DNA of 64,000 bases from Hydractinia symbiolongicarpus (lineage: Eukaryota > Cnidaria > Hydrozoa > Anthoathecata > Hydractiniidae): assembly GCF_029227915.1 (NCBI RefSeq), contig NC_079882.1, positions 14,408,501 through 14,472,500 of the forward strand. Reading direction: 5' to 3'. The stretch's first letter is position 1, and each line of letters opens with the position of its first letter. The notes below the pieces were generated by a model that was not told where the DNA came from, did not search any database, and saw only the letters and a program-made list of their open reading frames with translations. Position numbers and translations under genes: made by a program. Shown here in pieces: positions 61,201-64,000 of this stretch.

Positions 61201-63955
61201 CACACAAAAAGTTAAACTTTTCCTTCTCATCAACTTTGTTTTCATTTTGAAATTGAAAACCTTGTTTTGAAATTGTATTTCGAAATCTAATTGGTTGATA
61301 AATTTTTCCATTTGCTGTGGTAGTTGCACTTACTCCAACTACTGCGACGATTGCTGGCGAATAAGAGAAAATTACATAGTATGATAAAAATAAATTATTT
61401 GTGCGACTACGACAAATGAAATGTCTGCCTAAAGTTAGCCAGGAGACCCAGCATAATTTTCTTACCACCAGGAAATTGGAATAGTTAAGGAGGGAACTCT
61501 CAAACGTCTCAAACGATTTTTTCTGCGGTCAGAATATTGAACGGCGCTTTTTGATTGGTTAATTCTATTGTTGTATGCTTACATGGCCAATATCGGGAAA
61601 TCCTATGCTTTGAGCGCGAATAGCCTTACTCACTTGAGCAAATATAATTATTGTATTATTAAAGAGGGCAAGTTGTGACCACGACGACTTTGTGCTCATG
61701 GATTGGTTGTAATTCAGGGTTTACTGAGGTGGATTTGAATTCAAGGGATTTGCTCAGACATTTGTTTGAGAAACAGAGGTTTAGCTTTGCAAATTATTAT
61801 GTCAATTTTAAATATGGCGGAGCTACGCATGTGAACTGAAGGTAAAAGTGAAACTTCCTTTTAACCAATTGGTGCAATTCGGTATGTTAGGCGAGCTAAG
61901 AGCCGTTGTATTGCAGTAAAATCGAATATATAATGTATATTCACAAAATATATGCTTTGAATATCAAAATTAGCTACCCCAACCACAACCTCAAATACTA
62001 CCCCAACTGAGGTACCCATGTTTTTAATTAACCCCGAAATAAGGAGATTTTAAATAAACAGTATTCCAAGCTACAGAAAAAAATTAATTTAAGAAACACT
62101 GGTGACATTTTAACTATTCTAGATATAACAATGCTCATTTTCTAGCGTTAAAAGGATACAGACATTTTATCACCAAACTTGTCATCTGGATTGGCTTGAG
62201 TGTTGTGGTGTTTTAACTCGTTTCGGATTCTGTTTAAATTAGCATTTAAACTATTGACAGCTTTTAATGTCATGTCGTCAGAAACTAAAAATGAAGAAAA
62301 TTAGAACTTATAGATATTTAAAAATTTTTTTACGAACTCGCCTATATTTACCTGCATAGGAATTTGAAAGTGCAGTGTCAACATCCTTAAAGGAGGAAAG
62401 AGGTAATCGAGGTATTGAGAGTTTTTTGTTATTTTATTTTCAAATTTTTTGTTAAGGATAAAAAAAATTAACTACCTCTACAAGCTTCTGCAGCATGAGA
62501 AAGTTCATTTTCGAAACCATCAATTCCTGAAAACTTTGTTTCTACCATCTCAGCTAAAAAATGCGTAAAGGTCATCTTTCCATCTACAGACTTCGTATTA
62601 CCAACCTACAATGGGCGCATTTCCATTAAAGTTGGCGTTACTGAAGCCTGCTATATATTTGTATGTAATTGCTTAGGTTTATTCATGCAGATGTAAGGTT
62701 TATTCGTTTAGGTCATCCTTAACTGACAATGATTTACACTGACTGGAACATTGATTACAACAGACAAATACTATCATTATATATGCTGAACTTCAGACAG
62801 TGCTACTTTGTGCATGGTTCACATATTGCGTGGTGGAAAGCAGGAACAGTCACCAGAACTGCAAGTCACAAGCAAACCCAGCACGATGTTCGCACTTATT
62901 GGTACACGTAAAGTTTATCAGGACTAATACGTGTCGTCATACTCAACTAAGAACTTCACTTTGATTGAGACTACATGAATGAGCTGTGTTAAACCCTACA
63001 TCTACATATACACATCATCTGGACAAGCTACCTGCTTGTGTTGTTATTACCTCATGTGCAGTGGAGGTTTTTTTAACTCTTTAAAGGACCCTTAAGAATA
63101 ACAGCACTTCATTTGATAACTCCTAACTAGGTCATTTATCAACAATAATAAAAATGTTATGAAGGTTTAATCCTGTGTAATATGCATAACATTTTAAAAG
63201 AAAATACTAAACTTGCAAAGTACACGTCGATACCAAAGTACACGTTAATACACGTTAACCTATAGATCTTACAGGGTTTACTCATACCTTGGAAAGCAGT
63301 GAGATGTCAAATCCAAAAGCTTGAGAATTTTTTGTACCAGCGTTCATGTAGTTACCAGTTAAAAGTAGTAACTAAAATATACATGCAAAAATTAAATGAA
63401 GCTTAAACAATCTTGATAAAGCGACTATGTTCTTGATCTTATTACCTCTAAAAATTTCGCCCACTTTGTACTCCGTCGTAGTTCTTTACATGCCTCTGTT
63501 GCGTTAGCGATATCCTATTAAACATCGTAAAAAGATGTTAGAAAAAAAACGGCAAATTGATTTTGGCACATGGTTTACGTCAGGTTATTCGCTTCCTTAA
63601 ACCAATGAATATACAATGAACTACATACAATAAAAATTGCACTTTCATATAACTTAGGCCCATTATAGAAAGTGTGTACTTGATTTACGAAGCTTTGTTA
63701 AAGTCATAAAATAAATTTACTTACAGGCTTTACACTTATTAATTCTTCTTCAAAATCTAATTTTGCCTTCATACAGTTTAAACGCTGCTCTAGTCGATGC
63801 ACACCACTCAGCTGTAGAAAGAGAATAAAATCGAGTAATGTTAATGAATAGGTTCCGTTACACTGTCTTTGAGCAAAAGATCACACCTGAAGAGCAAATT
63901 TTTCTGCTTCATTTAAGTCATCATATTCATTCTGAAAGTTTTTTAACTGGTTCAT
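49593..63955 (-). CDS. dia: Diaphanous-type formin (C-terminal part)
   Basis: Ten exons read leftward: 63955-63887, 63811-63725, 63514-63446, 63371-63288, 62605-62476, 62284-62160, 53259-53095, 50113-50045, 49964-49793 and 49717-49593, all with GT-AG borders and matching phases. They encode the C-terminal FH2 actin-nucleating domain (EYDDLNEAEKFAL, LLLLTGNYMNAGTKNSQAFG, TFTHFLAEM, DPKKSSLEETFG), a basic linker, the DAD autoinhibition segment (EDDTGVLDGLMAALQTGSAF) and a terminal tail with stop at 49593-49595. Diaphanous formins drive actin filament growth downstream of Rho. The N-terminal GBD/DID and FH1 lie beyond the window. A 9-kb intron holds transposon debris. No break seen. Confidence 0.9.
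49793..49964 (-). CDS. dia: Formin exon with DAD segment
   Basis: 172 bp. A basic lead (RKKKEATKQQKNRQ) is followed by the DAD core TGVLDGLMAALQTGSAF and the RRRQP basic patch that in this family binds the N-terminal DID. Donor GTATGA. Confidence 0.88.
50045..50113 (-). CDS. dia: Formin small charged exon
   Basis: 69 bp, phase 0 on both sides. It encodes an Lys/Glu helix (VKRREKEEKERKAKEKA) that links FH2 and DAD in the family. Confidence 0.85.
50742..51441 (+). pseudogene. CUE plus HECT-domain N-terminal fragment
   Basis: After an acceptor-like TTTAG, a C-x2-C/H-x-C zinc-finger-like segment (EEYTCEKCGTSYYDLQLHQE), then a CUE ubiquitin-binding domain (IQELLPDADHNQIRTCLSNA), then a single-base frameshift near 51170. 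The start of a HECT domain follows (RVFFDGEDGIDAGALKNEFF, FIPKRSGGNLQIYKIF), with a GT donor-like end near 51420. The rest of HECT, including the catalytic Cys, is missing. CUE and HECT domains together indicate a ubiquitin ligase gene. It is probably a captured or retained exon piece inside the TIR element. Minus-strand formin exons flank it. Confidence 0.65.
52234..52268 (+). repeat. (AAT)n microsatellite
   Basis: About twelve consecutive AAT units. Confidence 0.85.
53095..53259 (-). CDS. dia: Formin FH2 C-terminal exon
   Basis: 165 bp, phase 0 both sides. FLAGAGETFQIVQEMHKKMT, EYFCLDPKKSSLEETFGI, FLQEYT. This is the last helix pair of FH2. Confidence 0.88.
53260..55374. other. Formin intron sequence
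   Basis: No gene seen. AT-rich, with short TTTCGCGAAAT-type repeat words at about 53390-53400 and 53600-53610. Confidence 0.4.
55375..55552. mobile_element. pogo-like MITE
   Basis: Inverted ends TACAGTGAAATCTCTCTATC with one mismatch, TA at both tips, and internal repeats of TCTCTATCTCGAAC. The CAGTGRAACC-like tip is typical of pogo/Tigger-group elements. 178 bp, no coding capacity. Confidence 0.7.
56097..56212 (+). mobile_element. Mini-Helitron
   Basis: A|TC start, a CCCGTAGATTTTTCCACGGG hairpin, then CTAG|T at the end. The family mates are on the opposite strand at 34.7 and 47.9 kb. It lies in the long formin intron. Confidence 0.7.
56213..58539. other. Formin intron sequence
   Basis: No supported gene; AT-rich. 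Confidence 0.4.
58540..59160 (-). pseudogene. PIF/Harbinger transposase fossil
   Basis: On the minus strand, broken codons give LGAMDDTHIVMQAPA, a SGSDYFNYKKTHSIILLVVC stretch and a DVGDEAMEV segment, then YPYVVMADDVIQLKPHLLKP in the frame 58803-58543. The order GA-D-x-x-H, FNYK and ADD fits the DDE nuclease of PIF/Harbinger transposons. Stops and frameshifts are many. No terminal inverted repeats were identified. It lies inside the formin intron. Confidence 0.65.
59161..62159. other. Formin intron sequence with GCGAAAAT repeats
   Basis: No gene seen. Between about 60233 and 60575 the words GCGAAAAT, AATCCACG and ATTTTCGC recur in both orientations, a dispersed palindrome-rich repeat. The short frames here lack family signals. 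Confidence 0.4.
60233..60575. repeat. Palindrome-rich GCGAAAATTAATCCACG repeat
   Basis: Many copies of GCGAAAAT and its reverse, with AATCCACG between. Likely a MITE remnant; ends not resolved. Confidence 0.45.
62160..62284 (-). CDS. dia: Formin FH2 exon
   Basis: 125 bp, entered in phase 1 and left in phase 0. SDDMTLKAVNSLNANLNRIR and NPDDKFGDKMS. Confidence 0.88.
62476..62605 (-). CDS. dia: Formin FH2 exon
   Basis: 130 bp, phase 0 to phase 1. VGNTKSVDGKMTFTHFLAEM followed by ELSHAAEACR. Confidence 0.88.
63288..63371 (-). CDS. dia: Formin FH2 exon with GNYMNAG signature
   Basis: 84 bp, phase 0. LLLLTGNYMNAGTKNSQAFG and FDISLLSK, the most conserved FH2 block. Confidence 0.92.
63446..63514 (-). 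CDS. dia: Formin FH2 exon
   Basis: 69 bp, phase 0. ANATEACKELRRSTKWAKFL. Confidence 0.88.
63725..63811 (-). CDS. dia: Formin FH2 exon
   Basis: 87 bp, phase 0. LSGVHRLEQRLNCMKAKLDF and EEELISVKP. Confidence 0.88.
63887..63955 (-). CDS. dia: Formin FH2 exon (first visible)
   Basis: 69 bp, phase 0. MNQLKNFQNEYDDLNEAEKF. The Met is internal to the protein, not a start; earlier exons lie beyond base 64000. Confidence 0.85.
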
Positions 63956-64000
63956 CTGGAAAATAAAAAAGGCAAGTGGTTGAGCACAGGTCATATTTAA

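Noticed and set aside
60795-61468. Short frames on both strands in the formin intron
   Set aside because: No conserved motif; composition of intron sequence.
62352-62385. Possible extra formin microexon with AG and GT borders
   Set aside because: It would be entered in phase 1 and gives an immediate stop; joining the exons on either side directly keeps phase and fits the family.
1-64000. tRNA and rRNA genes
   Set aside because: No sequence with recognisable conserved tRNA boxes or rRNA cores was noticed by eye; a covariance-model scan was not possible.

Overview
The window looks like animal genomic DNA, AT-rich, most probably from a cnidarian or similar early-branching invertebrate. That guess rests on the transposon mix and on one clear intron-containing host gene; it is inference, not proof. 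About two thirds of the window is mobile-element debris. The most striking content is a mosaic of decayed Polinton/Maverick elements, the virus-like self-synthesizing transposons.

Polinton parts. I find three protein-primed DNA polymerase B copies (13.8-15.7 kb +, 29.6-32.8 kb -, 32.8-34.4 kb +), three packaging ATPases (0.2-0.75, 24.0-24.6 and 42.1-41.5 kb), two major capsid copies (22.8-24.0 and 42.3-42.1 kb), and two penton-like minor capsid genes (5.7-6.4 and 20.9-19.4 kb). There are also two coiled-coil/membrane genes (3.5-4.5 and 22.7-21.5 kb), several BRO-type genes, three integrases (3.0, 27.0 and 37.6 kb), zinc-ribbon-repeat/HNH genes, and many small conserved genes. The stretch from about 13.7 to 32.8 kb is close to a complete element. 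In order it holds: polB fragment, DUF4116-like repeat genes, an ssDNA-binding-like gene, SAP-like gene, unknown gene, penton, capsid-associated genes, MCP, ATPase, BRO, then leftward integrase, small membrane gene, zinc-ribbon HNH, three small genes and a nearly full polB. A second element runs outward in the opposite direction from a junction at about 32.82 kb (polB to integrase, 32.8-38.6 kb), giving a head-to-head mirror. Nearly every gene carries stops or frameshifts, so these are fossils.

Shared regulation. Many of the Polinton genes begin with an AT-rich motif of the type TATAATAAA(T/C) directly touching the start codon. Several gene ends share recurring stem-loops. I regard this as the most interesting undescribed signal in the window.

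Other mobile elements. There is a piggyBac-type non-autonomous element inside a penton gene (20.05-20.80 kb), with TTAA duplications and perfect 17-bp inverted ends. Three mini-Helitrons lie at 34.7, 47.9 and 56.1 kb, one with a paralogous empty site. Also present are a Penelope-like RT (12.0-13.25 kb), two CR1/Jockey-like LINEs (35.7-36.8 and 42.3-43.9 kb), and an inverted Ty3/gypsy protease/RT pair (44.8-45.9 kb). Smaller items are a MITE family with ends TACCGTAATGCTTC, a larger 2.57-kb relative that encloses a CUE/HECT gene piece (50.39-52.96 kb), a pogo-like MITE (55.4 kb) and a PIF/Harbinger fossil (58.5-59.2 kb).

Host genes. A Diaphanous-type formin is encoded on the minus strand from the right edge to 49.59 kb. 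Ten exons are recovered with consistent splice phases, covering the C-terminal FH2 part, the DAD autoregulatory segment and the stop. Two transposons and the HECT piece lie in its introns. An ankyrin-repeat gene (9.14-9.91 kb, minus) appears intact.
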